Source: Pedobacter sp. HDW13 (GTDB lineage Bacteria; Bacteroidota; Bacteroidia; Sphingobacteriales; Sphingobacteriaceae). Taken from it: DNA of 64,000 bases. This document shows positions 35,535-44,511 of the stretch, in pieces (within the stretch, counting starts at the first letter, position 1; every line of letters begins with the position of its first letter). Location of the stretch: the NCBI RefSeq assembly GCF_011303555.1, contig NZ_CP049868.1, positions 806,001-870,000 of the forward strand. Direction: 5' to 3'. The position numbers and the translations under genes are program-made. The notes beneath the pieces are model-generated. The model was given only the letters and a program-made list of their open reading frames with translations, was not told where the DNA came from and did no database searches.

Positions 35535-36365
35535 ATGAAATTAAGATCAATGTGCCTAACGGCATTATTTTTAGTTACTGCAACGTTATGTGCCAATGCC
35601 CAAAAAGGCTGGATTAATCTTTTCAACGGAAAAGACTTAAAAGACTGGAACGTTAAAATTTCTAAACACGATTACAAAGAAAATTATGCCAATACTTTCC
35701 GTGTTGAAGATGGCTTAATGAAAGTAGGTTATGATGGTTATAAAGAATTTGACGATCAATACGGCCATATTTTTTACAAAAAACCTTTTTCGGCTTATCT
35801 TCTAAAAGTAACCTACCGTTTTGTTGGCGAACAGGTAAAAGGTGGTCCTGGATGGGCATTTAGAAACAGTGGCGCTATGTTGCACTGCCAGGATCCGGCA
35901 ACAATGTTAAAAAACCAGGATTTCCCAATCTCTATTGAAGGACAAATTTTGGGCGGCGACGGCGAACACGAACGTCATACCAGCAATGTTTGTACACCAG
36001 GCACCTTAATTAATTATAATGGTAAATTATTTACCCCACATTGTTTAGATTCTAAATCGAAAACCTATGCCGGCGACCAGTGGGTAACCGCAGAGTTTTT
36101 AGTTTTAGGCGATTCGGTAATTAAACACATTATAGGTGGTGAGGTAGTTCTAGAATACACTAAACCGCAAATTGGTGGTGGCAGTGTTTCTAATTATGAT
36201 CCCAAAGCTAAAGTTGATGGCAAACCATTAACCTCAGGTTACATTTCTTTACAAAGCGAGAGCCACCCGATTCACTTTAAATCGGTACAACTTTACGACC
36301 TTGAGCCTTACATGAAAGACAAGGCTAAACTGGATAAAGTACTGGCAAAAATTTTAAAAGAGTAA
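35535..36365 (+). CDS. DUF1080-family (3-keto-disaccharide hydrolase) exported protein
   Basis: A 276-aa exported protein; ATG 35535 gives a clean signal peptide ending near ANAQ. The domain begins with GWINLFNGKDLKDWNVK and includes WAFRNSGAMLHCQDPATM and EGQILGGDGEHERHTSN, the pattern of DUF1080 concanavalin-like domains, some of which hydrolyse 3-keto-glucosides. The substrate here is unknown. Monocistronic, ending at a terminator at 36391-36430. Confidence 0.9.
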   Translation: MKLRSMCLTALFLVTATLCANAQKGWINLFNGKDLKDWNVKISKHDYKENYANTFRVEDGLMKVGYDGYKEFDDQYGHIFYKKPFSAYLLKVTYRFVGEQVKGGPGWAFRNSGAMLHCQDPATMLKNQDFPISIEGQILGGDGEHERHTSNVCTPGTLINYNGKLFTPHCLDSKSKTYAGDQWVTAEFLVLGDSVIKHIIGGEVVLEYTKPQIGGGSVSNYDPKAKVDGKPLTSGYISLQSESHPIHFKSVQLYDLEPYMKDKAKLDKVLAKILKE

Positions 36366-36390
36366 TTTTTACAATACCTGATTATAAAAT

Positions 36391-36430
36391 AAGGGTGGTT
36401 TTACAGCTAAAGACTGTAGCCACCTTTTTT
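36391..36430 (+). terminator. Terminator of the DUF1080 gene
   Basis: AAGGGTGG and ACAG pair with CTGT and CCACCTT (one bulged G), followed by a T-tract. Confidence 0.75.
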
Positions 36431-36462
36431 AATTCTTATCTTAACGTATTAAAAGTATTTCC

Positions 36463-36470
36463 TAATTTTG
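36463..36470 (+). promoter_or_regulatory. Minus-7 box upstream of the SH3b protein gene
   Basis: TAATTTTG matches TAnnTTTG, 77 bp before ATG 36548. No minus-33 TTG at the usual spacing. Confidence 0.4.
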
Positions 36471-36547
36471 GAGCACTTAGCACGATGTTTGCTGTCAATG
36501 TCGTTGCCATATTTTTTTATTAAACTGCTTTGCGCAACCCCATACCT

Positions 36548-37531
36548 ATGACCAGAACCTTATTCCTGTTTTTTGCCTTTTTTATGCTCTCGCTTACGGT
36601 TAATGCACAAGACATGTACCGTGTTACCGCTGATAAATTAAGGGTTAGGGAAAGTAAAGATGCGAAAAGCAAGATTGTTGGCTTTATTCCAAAAAACGAA
36701 AATATTGCCGTTTTAGATGCCAGCGACGCAAAGTTTTACAAGGTAAAATTAAAAAATGGTGAGGGCTGGGCAAGCAAAGACTTTTTAGAGAAAATAGCCC
36801 CTGCAGCAAAACCTGCCACACCTGCTACCAATACTCCGACGCCAAATACACAAACACAAACAGCTCCAGGTAGTGACGATATGTATCGGGTAACAGCCGA
36901 TGATTTACGTGTACGCGAAAAGGCTGATGCCAAAAGCAAAATTGTTGGCTACCTGCCTAAAGATGAAAATGTGGCCGTTATCGATTCTTCTAATACAAGT
37001 TTCTACAAAATAAAAGTTACCAATGGCGAAGGATGGGTAAGTAAAGAATTTTTGATTCGGGTTTCTCCTGTAAAAGCTGCAACACAAAAACCTACAATTG
37101 CAGCCTCTGTACCGCAATCGAGCAAAGATTATTCGGGTGTTATTTTTATCGCCGTGGTGGCGGTTATTTTGTTTGCTATTTTATACTTTTCATTTAAGTA
37201 TGCCAGCGGCAACAAATTCATTATTGGCTTCTCAGTAATTGTTATTTTAGTGGTGGGCTATTTTTGCTACATCACATTTGTAGCAGAAAAAGTAGTTACG
37301 GGCACATTTGCCAGTGGCGAAGACATTCAGTATAAATCTTTCAATTTTAAATCGAAAGATTCTGTTACTGTGAGCGATGCTTACAACGATTCTATTTTCA
37401 CCTCTAAATATGTGATTGATGGCGATATGATTAAATTATACGACCAGCAAAACACCATTATGCTATTAATCAGGGATGAACAAACTTTGATTGGTGAGGG
37501 TTTTACGAGAGGGACGTTTACCAAGAAATAA
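36548..37531 (+). CDS. Tandem SH3b-domain membrane protein
   Basis: A 327-aa protein. After a signal peptide (ends near VNAQ, residue 21) come two closely similar SH3b domains (about 22-75 and 110-165), each with DMYRVTADxLRVRE, KSKIVGxxPK and GEGW-SK. A Thr/Pro-rich linker separates them. Two membrane helices follow (around VIFIAVVAVILFAILYF and FIIGFSVIVILVVGYFCYI), then a C-terminal beta-rich domain. SH3b domains often bind peptidoglycan. The near identity of the two copies suggests recent duplication. ATG 36548 is preferred to a TTG six codons upstream. Confidence 0.85.
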   Translation: MTRTLFLFFAFFMLSLTVNAQDMYRVTADKLRVRESKDAKSKIVGFIPKNENIAVLDASDAKFYKVKLKNGEGWASKDFLEKIAPAAKPATPATNTPTPNTQTQTAPGSDDMYRVTADDLRVREKADAKSKIVGYLPKDENVAVIDSSNTSFYKIKVTNGEGWVSKEFLIRVSPVKAATQKPTIAASVPQSSKDYSGVIFIAVVAVILFAILYFSFKYASGNKFIIGFSVIVILVVGYFCYITFVAEKVVTGTFASGEDIQYKSFNFKSKDSVTVSDAYNDSIFTSKYVIDGDMIKLYDQQNTIMLLIRDEQTLIGEGFTRGTFTKK

Positions 37532-37548
37532 ATCCGGAATCATCAAAC

Positions 37549-37680
37549 GTTCCTACGGAACGAAAAAACATATCCCCGCACACGCGTTGCTACTACCCGT
37601 GATTCGTCCCTCTGGGACGAACTGTTAAAATTTGCTGTATTTTCTTGTACCGTCCCAAAGGGACGAATCACGGGTAGCAA
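37549..37680. repeat. Large inverted repeat made of REP-like palindromes
   Basis: A small palindrome CGTTCCTACGGAACG begins near 37549. A larger inverted repeat has arms at 37587-37619 and 37651-37680, both containing ACCCGTGATTCGTCCC and each ending in its own CGTCCC/GGGACG palindrome. The arms differ by only a few bases. Such nested palindromes resemble REP/BIME elements mobilised by RAYT transposases; no RAYT gene is visible here. Confidence 0.65.
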
Positions 37681-37734
37681 ATAACATTTTTCTTATTTGC
37701 TTGATGGAAATTTATGCACAACCCATCGTTTGTA

Positions 37735-37806
37735 AACCCGATAGAGCGGGATAGCCCGCATCCCGATATTTCATCGGGAGAGGACTATAAGCGATAGCGG
37801 GACTAC
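37735..37806. repeat. Bacteroidota-type GC-rich dispersed repeat
   Basis: The block has CCCGATAGAGCGGGATAG, CCCGCATCCCGAT, ATCGGGAG and GCGATAGCGGGACTA words, mutually complementary and foldable. I recall near-identical repeats in many Sphingobacteriaceae genomes. It contrasts with the A+T-rich sequence around it. Confidence 0.6.
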
Positions 37807-38040
37807 ACTTACCGATTATTGCTGCACGTTCATTTTCAAATAATTGGCTAATAATTTGTTTGAATTTTTTAAAAAATTGCCTAAGATGCTGAAATAAATC
37901 CGATAACCGCCGGATCATGGCGTCGGTAGTTAAGCGATTGTTTTGGATTAAAAAGGTCTGTTATGGTTTAGTTAATTCTTAAACAGCTTAAAATCAGCCA
38001 TATTTATTAAAAAAAACTTTTCCATAATTAAAAAAAGTAT
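37807..38040. other. Rest of the intergenic region before rpsA, no clear gene
   Basis: A minus-strand open frame covers 37712-37918, but half of it is the repeat above and the remainder (MIRRLSDLFQHLRQF start) matches nothing I know. It may be a remnant of a mobile element gene. Nothing else is visible. Confidence 0.35.
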
Positions 38041-38048
38041 TACCTTTG
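38041..38048 (+). promoter_or_regulatory. Minus-7 box of rpsA
   Basis: TACCTTTG matches TAnnTTTG exactly, 37 bp before the rpsA ATG. Confidence 0.6.
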
Positions 38049-38068
38049 CAGTCCCTAAATAGGGAAAA

Positions 38069-38074
38069 AAGGAG
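38069..38074 (+). promoter_or_regulatory. Shine-Dalgarno-like AAGGAG before rpsA
   Basis: AAGGAG lies 11 bp before ATG 38086. Strong Shine-Dalgarno sequences are unusual in this phylum, so this may matter for regulation of S1 synthesis. Confidence 0.45.
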
Positions 38075-38085
38075 ATAATTAATTA

Positions 38086-40020
38086 ATGGCTAAAAAACAA
38101 GTAGCAGAAAAAGAATTAGCAGCTAAAACAGCTGAACTTCAGGGAGAAGGCGGACGCCTGACTGAAAAAGAAACGATTGAATCAGAAGCTGATTTAGTTT
38201 CGATCGAATCAATCAAATCATCATTAGCAACACCAAGCGAAGATTTCGACTGGGATGCAGATGAAAAAGTTTTTGGTAACTACAATGAAGCAGACCGTAA
38301 AAAGTTTGAAGATATGTATGCCGGAACATTCAACCAGATCACTAAAGGTGAAATCATCAGCGGTATCGTTGTTTCAATCAACAACAAAGATGTAGTATTA
38401 AACGTAGGTTTCAAATCAGACGGTTTAGTTTCTACTTCTGAGTTCCGTGATACACCAGATCTAAAAATCGGCGATTCAGTTGACGTATTCGTTGAAGCAC
38501 CAGAAGATGCTAACGGTCAATTGATCCTTTCTCGCAAAAGAGCTAAAACCCAAAGATCATGGGAAGCAATTAACGAGGCGCTTGAAAATGATAGAATCAT
38601 CAATGGTTTCGTTAAGAGCCGTACTAAAGGTGGTTTAATTGTTGACATTATGGGCGTTGAGGCTTTCTTACCAGGATCTCAAATTGATATTAAACCTATC
38701 CGCGATTACGATGTATACGTGGGTAAAACAATGGAATTCAAAGTTGTTAAAATTAACCATGAGTTTAAAAACGTAGTAGTTTCTCATAAAGTGTTAATCG
38801 AAGACGATTTAGAATCACAAAAAGTAGAAATCGTTTCTAAATTAGAAAAAGGTCAGGTATTAGAAGGTACTGTTAAAAATATTACTGATTTCGGTGTGTT
38901 CATCGATTTAGGTGGTGTTGATGGTTTACTTCACATTACTGACATTTCTTGGGGCCGCATAGAGCATCCGAAAGAAGTATTATCATTAGATGAAAAAATC
39001 AACGTGGTTGTTTTAGATTTCGATGATGAGAAAAAACGTATCGCTTTAGGCTTGAAACAATTAACTCCACACCCTTGGGAAAACTTAAGCGCTGACATTC
39101 AAGTTGGTTCTAAAGTAAAAGGAAAAATCGTAACTGTTGCAGATTACGGTGCTTTCTTAGAAATCATCCCAGGTGTTGAAGGTTTAATCCACGTTTCTGA
39201 AATGAGCTGGTCGCAAAACTTAAGAAACCCACAAGAGTTCTTAAAAGTTGGTGACGAGATCGAAGCTGAAGTTTTAACTTTAGACAGAGACGAGCGCAAA
39301 ATGAGCTTAGGTATTAAACAATTATCTAACGATCCATGGCAAGAAGTTGCTGCTAAATTCCCAGTAGGAAGCAAGCACAAAGCAACTGTTAAAAACATGA
39401 CTAACTTCGGTGTATTTGTTGAAATCGAAGAAGGTATCGATGGTTTAATCCACATTTCTGACTTATCATGGTCTAAAAAAGTTAACCACCCTAACGAATT
39501 CACTAAAGTTGGTGATGTATTAGACGTAGTTGTTTTAGAATTAGACGTTGATAACCGTAAATTAAGCTTAGGTCACAAACAATTAGAAGAAAACCCTTGG
39601 GATACTTTCGAAACGATCTTCACTTTAGATTCGGTTCACCAGGGTACTGTTGTTAAAGTAACTGATAAAGGTGCTGTTATTGCTTTACCATATGGTGTAG
39701 AAGGTTTCGTACCAACTAAACACATGGTTAAAGAAGATGGTACTTCAGTTAAAGCTGAAGAAACCAATGACTTCAAAATCATTGAATTCAACAAAGAAGC
39801 AAAACGTATCGTAGTATCTCATGCCCGTATCTGGGAAGAGGTTAAAGCTGAAGCTGTTGCTGAAGAAAGAGCAACTAAGAAAAAAGAAGCTAAAGCTGCT
39901 GTAACTGCGGTTAAAAAAGTTAAAGATTCTGTAGAGAAATCTACTTTAGGAGACTTAGACGTATTGGCTCAATTGAAATCGCAATTAGAAGGCGAAGAAA
40001 GCAAAGCTAAAAAAGGCTAG
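38086..40020 (+). CDS. rpsA: 30S ribosomal protein S1
   Basis: Binds mRNA at the ribosome during initiation. The 644-aa protein has an acidic N-terminal extension of about 75 residues and then six S1 (OB-fold) repeats; repeats 3-6 are obvious from recurring GVFIDLGGVDGLLHITDISW, GAFLEIIPGVEGLIHVSEMSW and similar blocks followed by HP-E and KV-D. A Lys/Ala/Glu-rich tail follows the last domain. The DNA uses a narrow codon set, as expected for high expression. Its own promoter and a strong terminator show it is monocistronic. Confidence 0.98.
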   Translation: MAKKQVAEKELAAKTAELQGEGGRLTEKETIESEADLVSIESIKSSLATPSEDFDWDADEKVFGNYNEADRKKFEDMYAGTFNQITKGEIISGIVVSINNKDVVLNVGFKSDGLVSTSEFRDTPDLKIGDSVDVFVEAPEDANGQLILSRKRAKTQRSWEAINEALENDRIINGFVKSRTKGGLIVDIMGVEAFLPGSQIDIKPIRDYDVYVGKTMEFKVVKINHEFKNVVVSHKVLIEDDLESQKVEIVSKLEKGQVLEGTVKNITDFGVFIDLGGVDGLLHITDISWGRIEHPKEVLSLDEKINVVVLDFDDEKKRIALGLKQLTPHPWENLSADIQVGSKVKGKIVTVADYGAFLEIIPGVEGLIHVSEMSWSQNLRNPQEFLKVGDEIEAEVLTLDRDERKMSLGIKQLSNDPWQEVAAKFPVGSKHKATVKNMTNFGVFVEIEEGIDGLIHISDLSWSKKVNHPNEFTKVGDVLDVVVLELDVDNRKLSLGHKQLEENPWDTFETIFTLDSVHQGTVVKVTDKGAVIALPYGVEGFVPTKHMVKEDGTSVKAEETNDFKIIEFNKEAKRIVVSHARIWEEVKAEAVAEERATKKKEAKAAVTAVKKVKDSVEKSTLGDLDVLAQLKSQLEGEESKAKKG

Positions 40021-40040
40021 TTCTTTTTAACTGATAAATT

Positions 40041-40075
40041 AAATCCCGATAGCGAAAGTTATCGGGATTTTTTTT
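40041..40075 (+). terminator. Terminator of rpsA
   Basis: AAATCCCGATA pairs perfectly with TATCGGGATTT around an 8-nt loop and is followed by a run of T. Confidence 0.92.
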
Positions 40076-40090
40076 GCCCCATCGAGTTAC

Positions 40091-40174
40091 CGTCATTTCG
40101 AGCGGAGTGCAACGAAGTCGAGAAATCTTTGTGGATAGATCTCTCCATTTCGCTGCGCTACAGTCGAGATGACG
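40091..40174. repeat. Dispersed inverted repeat, CGTCATTTCGAG type
   Basis: The left arm CGTCATTTCGAGCGGAGTGC...GTCGAGAAATCT pairs imperfectly with the right arm AGATCTCTCCATTTCGCTGCG...TCGAGATGACG. A shorter relative is at 21661-21712. It is the typical Bacteroidota intergenic repeat as I recall it. The remaining DNA to 40322 shows nothing. Confidence 0.7.
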
Positions 40175-40322
40175 ACCACTCTAATGGAATCTTTCAATGG
40201 TTGGCACGAAACATGACAGCATATTTAATGATGCCACAAAAAAAGGATTTCACGATTATCGTGTTTATGTAACAAATACTCCGTTCTTCCATACTTATCT
40301 CGTACATCCCTCCTATTATTAC

Positions 40323-40330
40323 TACTTTTG
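40323..40330 (+). promoter_or_regulatory. Minus-7 box of the hexosaminidase gene
   Basis: TACTTTTG matches TAnnTTTG, 25 bp upstream of ATG 40356. Confidence 0.5.
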
Positions 40331-40355
40331 AAAGGCGTAACCTAGCCTTTTCAGT

Positions 40356-42019
40356 ATGAGAAAAATTATCTTTTTGTTTCTGATCCTTATTTCGTTCAAA
40401 ATTTCGGCACAGGAAGTGAATATCATTCCACAGCCAGCCTACCTGGATATAAAAAAAACTCAGAAACCTTTTATAATCGACGCAAAAACTCAGATTGTAG
40501 TTATCGACTCTGCATTAACTCCTTCGGCTGATTTTCTTAACGATTATCTTCAAAAATACTATAAACTAAAACTAAATATCACTAACGTTACCCCTGGCGG
40601 AAACTTTATAAAACTGATATCCAATACAAGAATCAGCGAATTTGATGACGCATACAGCCTTATAGCCTCTGATCAAAATTTAGCCATTATTGGCACATCA
40701 AAACCGGGGTATTTTATGGCATCCAATCACTTCTTCAGCTTCTGCCAGCCACAGCAAGCCAGCAAATCGCTGTTCCTTCACTTGTAATTGCCGACCATCC
40801 CCGCTTCGATTACCGCGGCATGCATTTGGATGTGAGTCGCCATTTTTTTGATGTAGCCTTTATTAAGCAGTACATTGATTATTTAGCCCTGCATAAAATG
40901 AATTACTTCCACTGGCATTTAACAGATGACCATGGCTGGAGGATTGAAATCAAAAAATATCCTAAACTAACCGAAATCGGAGCATGGCGCAATGGCAGCA
41001 TTATTGGTTTATGGCCCGGAAAAGGCAACGAAAATATTAAATACCAGGTGTTGCCCAACGAAATTAAAATTACGCCAAAAGATGCAGTAATTAAGACCGA
41101 TGGCATTCGCCATGGTGGCTTTTACACCCAGGAACAGATTAAAGAGGTGGTTGATTACGCCGCAAAACGTTACGTTACCATTATACCTGAAATTGAAATG
41201 CCGGCACACAGCATGGCTTTATTAGCGGCTTATCCCGAATTAGGTACCGAACCTAATAAAAAATACGCAGTGGCCGAAACCTGGGGTATGATGAATAAAT
41301 ACAATAATGTATTACAGGCTTCTGATACAACCTTTAAGTTTTTAGAAAATGTTTTAACAGAGGTAATGGCCTTATTCCCCTCCCCTTATATTCACATTGG
41401 TGGCGATGAAGCCTCGAAAGTATGGTGGAAGCAATCGACAGCCTCCCAACAGGTAATGAAAGCCAATGGTTTGAAAAATGAGAGTGAATTACAAAGTTAT
41501 TTCATCCGCAGGATGGAAAAATTTGTTAACAGCAAAGGCAAAACCATTATTGGCTGGAACGAGATTTTACAGGGTGGTCTGGCCCCAAATGCAGTGGTAA
41601 TGAGCTGGCAGGGCGAAAAAGGTGGTATTGAGGCCGCAATGCAAAACCATAAAGCCATTATGACCCCTGAAAACAAAATGTACTTTAATCACGGTCAGTT
41701 TGTAAAAGAAGATAGTTTAACCGCGAGTACACCATCACTCCTTGCAGATGTTTACAACTACGAACCTGTACCAGCAGAATTAAACACCGAACAGGCTAAA
41801 TACATTTGGGGTGCACAGGGTTGTTTGTGGAGTGAATATATTACCAACCCGGCTAAAGTACAGTACCAGCTTTTCCCCCGACTGGATGCTTTAAGTGAAG
41901 TTTTGTGGAGCCCGAAAGAAAAACGCAATTATCCTGATTTCCAAAAACGCTTAAAAGCGCAGTTTAGGCGCTACGATTTGATGGGCATTACCTATTCGAA
42001 AAGGTACCTTGCAAATTAA
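40356..42019 (+). CDS. Beta-N-acetylhexosaminidase, GH20, frameshifted
   Basis: Removes terminal GlcNAc/GalNAc from glycans. As read, the frame stops at 40787 and the remainder is open in another frame to 42019. Adding one T to the T4 run at 40712-40715 restores KPGYFYGIQSLLQLLPA and one product of about 554 aa. A signal peptide (ends near ISAQ), the GH20 N-terminal domain with VNIIPQPAYLD, and the TIM barrel follow, with FDYRGMHLDVSRHFF, HWHLTDDHGWRIEIKKYP and the catalytic Asp-Glu in HIGGDEAS. I suspect a sequencing error; true inactivation cannot be excluded. Confidence 0.92.
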
Positions 42020-42094
42020 TTTTAATTGGCTGTAATTTTTTGAGGCTATTGCTTACTAACTGTTCAAAATTAATTAATCAGTTATTGAAGCAAT

Positions 42095-42280
42095 ATGGAA
42101 ACCAAAACCTCAAAACTCGGAACAACAGCATTTTTAATTTGTGTAGTAAGCTGCACCAATTTACCCTACTTTTTAAAATATCCGTTATTGCTTGTGGCGG
42201 CAATATCTTTGGTTATCGGAATCTACCAATATCAGAAAACATTTAAATCGACGGCTAAACCAGCAGACCAAGCTAAATAA
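42095..42280 (+). CDS. Small two-helix membrane protein
   Basis: A 61-aa product with two hydrophobic stretches (around TTAFLICVVSC and YPLLLVAAISLVIGIYQY) and a short charged tail. Not recognised. Its stop is 3 bp before the sigma-factor start, so it heads the same operon, and its ATG at 42095 is well placed. No ATG-started alternative is better. Could be part of the sigma/anti-sigma system or an unrelated leader gene. Confidence 0.6.
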   Translation: METKTSKLGTTAFLICVVSCTNLPYFLKYPLLLVAAISLVIGIYQYQKTFKSTAKPADQAK

Positions 42281-42283
42281 GGT

Positions 42284-42760
42284 ATGATAGCAAAATCTTA
42301 TCTCGATAAACTTGAAGCGCATAAAGGCATTATCTATAAAATGGTAAACCTATATGCCGATGATGAGGAAGACCGTAAAGATTTGTACCAGGAAATTGTT
42401 TTCCAAAGCTGGCAGGCCTACTCCCGGTTTAAAGGCAATGCCCAATTTTCGACCTGGCTATATAAGCTAAGCTTAAATGTATCGCTCTCTTTTTTAAGCA
42501 AACAGCAAAAACAAACACAGCTTAAATCAAGCGAAACATTCAATCATTATTTTGAACCACCCGAACTATCTGAACGAGCCGATTGGTTATACCGTTGCAT
42601 TAAACAATTAACCGAGATTGACCGTAGTATCGTAATGCTCCACCTCGATGGTTTCGATAATACCGAAATAAGTGAAATGATGGGTATCTCCAGAAACCAT
42701 ACCAACGTGAAATTACACCGCATTAAACAACAATTAACCACACTCTTAGCAGGTAAATAA
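42284..42760 (+). CDS. ECF-type sigma-70 family RNA polymerase sigma factor
   Basis: A 158-aa sigma factor with region 2 (about 25-75: EDRKDLYQEIVFQSWQAY and FSTWLYKLSLNVSLSFL) and region 4 (about 100-155: IDRSIVMLHLDGFDNTEISE, HTNVKLHRIKQQL). Region 3 is absent, as in ECF sigmas. It lies between a small membrane protein and a larger one with 3-bp and 1-bp gaps. In such operons the downstream membrane protein often controls the sigma factor. Confidence 0.93.
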   Translation: MIAKSYLDKLEAHKGIIYKMVNLYADDEEDRKDLYQEIVFQSWQAYSRFKGNAQFSTWLYKLSLNVSLSFLSKQQKQTQLKSSETFNHYFEPPELSERADWLYRCIKQLTEIDRSIVMLHLDGFDNTEISEMMGISRNHTNVKLHRIKQQLTTLLAGK

Positions 42761-42761
42761 T

Positions 42762-43361
42762 ATGAATTTAGAACAAGAATGGCAAAACCTGAGTGTAGAA
42801 TTTAACTCAAAAGCCAACCAGATAGAAACCTCAAAGCTCACCATCGATGAAAAAGCGCATAGCCTTTTACAGGAACTGATTTTTAAACTGAGGTGGAAAT
42901 TGAGGTGGATCAGAATCATTGACCTCCCGCTTTTAGCACTGGCCATATTTGTTAGCGGAGATTTAAAAATATTGTTACTGCTCATCGTGGTTACCTATGA
43001 GATTTGCAGATTCCTCGGTCTGCGCGATTTCAACAAAATTAAAACGGCCGTAGATTACAATGCCAATGCCAGGCAGGTACTTACCGATAATTTTAATGCC
43101 ATAAGAAAGATTTTACGGGGTGAAACCATTTTCGGGTATATCTTTTTGCCATTGGCTGGCCCCATCGGCTTGCTGGCATACCGCTTATATGTACACCATA
43201 CCTTTGAACAAGTAATTCACCTACCTAATTTTTTTATCCAAATGGCCTTGCTGGCACTGGTTGGTATTCCTTTTATCTGGCTTACCAAGCGAATGAACAA
43301 CAGTATTTTTGCCAAACCCTTAAAACAGCTGAGCGATAAGCTAAATGATTTAATGGATTAA
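42762..43361 (+). CDS. Membrane protein in a sigma-factor operon, anti-sigma candidate
   Basis: A 199-aa product with a soluble N-terminal helical region (about 1-50, Glu/Lys-rich) and four hydrophobic helices (two near 50-85, two near 125-180). It has no zinc-finger anti-sigma motif that I can see, so a role as anti-sigma factor is only inferred from its 1-bp distance to the sigma-factor gene and its topology. The last 12 bp overlap the convergent AraC-family gene. Confidence 0.7.
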   Translation: MNLEQEWQNLSVEFNSKANQIETSKLTIDEKAHSLLQELIFKLRWKLRWIRIIDLPLLALAIFVSGDLKILLLLIVVTYEICRFLGLRDFNKIKTAVDYNANARQVLTDNFNAIRKILRGETIFGYIFLPLAGPIGLLAYRLYVHHTFEQVIHLPNFFIQMALLALVGIPFIWLTKRMNNSIFAKPLKQLSDKLNDLMD

Positions 43362-44276
43362 CTGATTGGCCACCTGTAATTGATAAGCACCTGGAGTAAT
43401 GCCCACAATCTTTTTAAACGTGCGGATAAAATAATTAGCATCGCTAAAGCCCAGTTCGTAGCTAATGGAGGCTACTTTACCTCCCGGCTGCGATAAAAGG
43501 ATTTTGGCTTTATTAATTTTTTCAGTCAGAATAAAATCGTTCGGGCTTATGCCCAACTCACGTTTAAACAGGCGGTAAAAGGTAGCTTTGCTCATGCAGG
43601 CCTTATCGCTTAAACTGTTAATGTTAATCTTTTCGTTTAAATTAGCCTTAATGTAGTTCAGCACAAAAGCCAGTGGATTATGGTTAGGGTTATGGGCATC
43701 GCTACTTAAAATATTCAGGTTCTGGGTCTGCATAATCCTCACCAACAGCTCTTTTAGGGTTAAATCGGCCAGAATATCTTTTTCCTTTGAACGTTCGGAG
43801 CAAATGCGAATCACTTTGTTAATCAGGTAAGCAATTTCCTCATTGTTGTAGAAATGATATTGATCGTAATTTAACAACCACTTTTCGTTACTCCCTTCTT
43901 TCGGAAAAAACTCGTTTAAATAAGCAATGGTTTTCTTAATCTGATCCTGATCTATAGCCAATGCAATACACTGGGTAGGGTTTACACTGGTGGCTTCAGG
44001 AAAATCGATTTTCATGGTTACTGCTGGCGGAACGATAACCGTTTGGCCCGGAAAGTAGTCAAATCCTTTTTTATCGAACAAGTGCATTACCTTTTTGCCC
44101 CTAAGCATACTGGTAATCACAAAATCGTTAAAAGTAAGGGGAACTCTGTACGATTCGGTATAGGTTTCAAAAACATTTAGCTCGCAACGCTCTAGGGTAT
44201 AAGAAGTACGATTCTCCACCAACGTTTGCAAACTTTCCGTTTTACTTAAACTTACCTGATCCAATACATGTGCCAT
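43350..44276 (-). CDS. AraC-family transcriptional regulator
   Basis: A 308-aa regulator with an N-terminal cupin-like effector domain of the AraC_N type (about 1-190, with VPLTFNDFVITSMLRGKKVM and FPGQTVIVPPAV) and two C-terminal helix-turn-helix units (about 210-305; ACMSKATFYRLFKRELGISP and YELGFSDANYFIRTFKKIVG). ATG 44276 is preferred to the upstream 44345. It is divergent from the aldehyde dehydrogenase gene and probably controls it. A TATATTTG box lies at 44313-44320. Confidence 0.93.
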   Translation of the reverse strand: MAHVLDQVSLSKTESLQTLVENRTSYTLERCELNVFETYTESYRVPLTFNDFVITSMLRGKKVMHLFDKKGFDYFPGQTVIVPPAVTMKIDFPEATSVNPTQCIALAIDQDQIKKTIAYLNEFFPKEGSNEKWLLNYDQYHFYNNEEIAYLINKVIRICSERSKEKDILADLTLKELLVRIMQTQNLNILSSDAHNPNHNPLAFVLNYIKANLNEKININSLSDKACMSKATFYRLFKRELGISPNDFILTEKINKAKILLSQPGGKVASISYELGFSDANYFIRTFKKIVGITPGAYQLQVANQLIH

Positions 44277-44312
44277 AACAATAAAGATTTGGTTAGTGAG
44301 CATTACTCTACT

Positions 44313-44320
44313 CAAATATA
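44313..44320 (-). promoter_or_regulatory. Minus-7 box of the AraC-family gene
   Basis: On the minus strand this reads TATATTTG, an exact TAnnTTTG match, 36 bp before ATG 44276. Confidence 0.5.
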
Positions 44321-44511
44321 AAGGTATTTCGGCAAGCTTTGCCACACTGCAACAATAATGCTATTGGTTGAGGCAATTATACTATCATCGCCACACAATT
44401 GCCAGTAGGTTTGTATTAACCAAATCTTAAAACCGCAAAGAAAACAGAAAGGGTATTTTTTTTCAAAAACACCAAAAGTTGTTTTCGAACCACAAAAATT
44501 CAATAATAATT

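Noticed and set aside
37712..37918. Minus-strand 68-aa frame before rpsA
   Set aside because: Half of it is a dispersed GC-rich repeat translated by chance; the remainder has no recognisable family.
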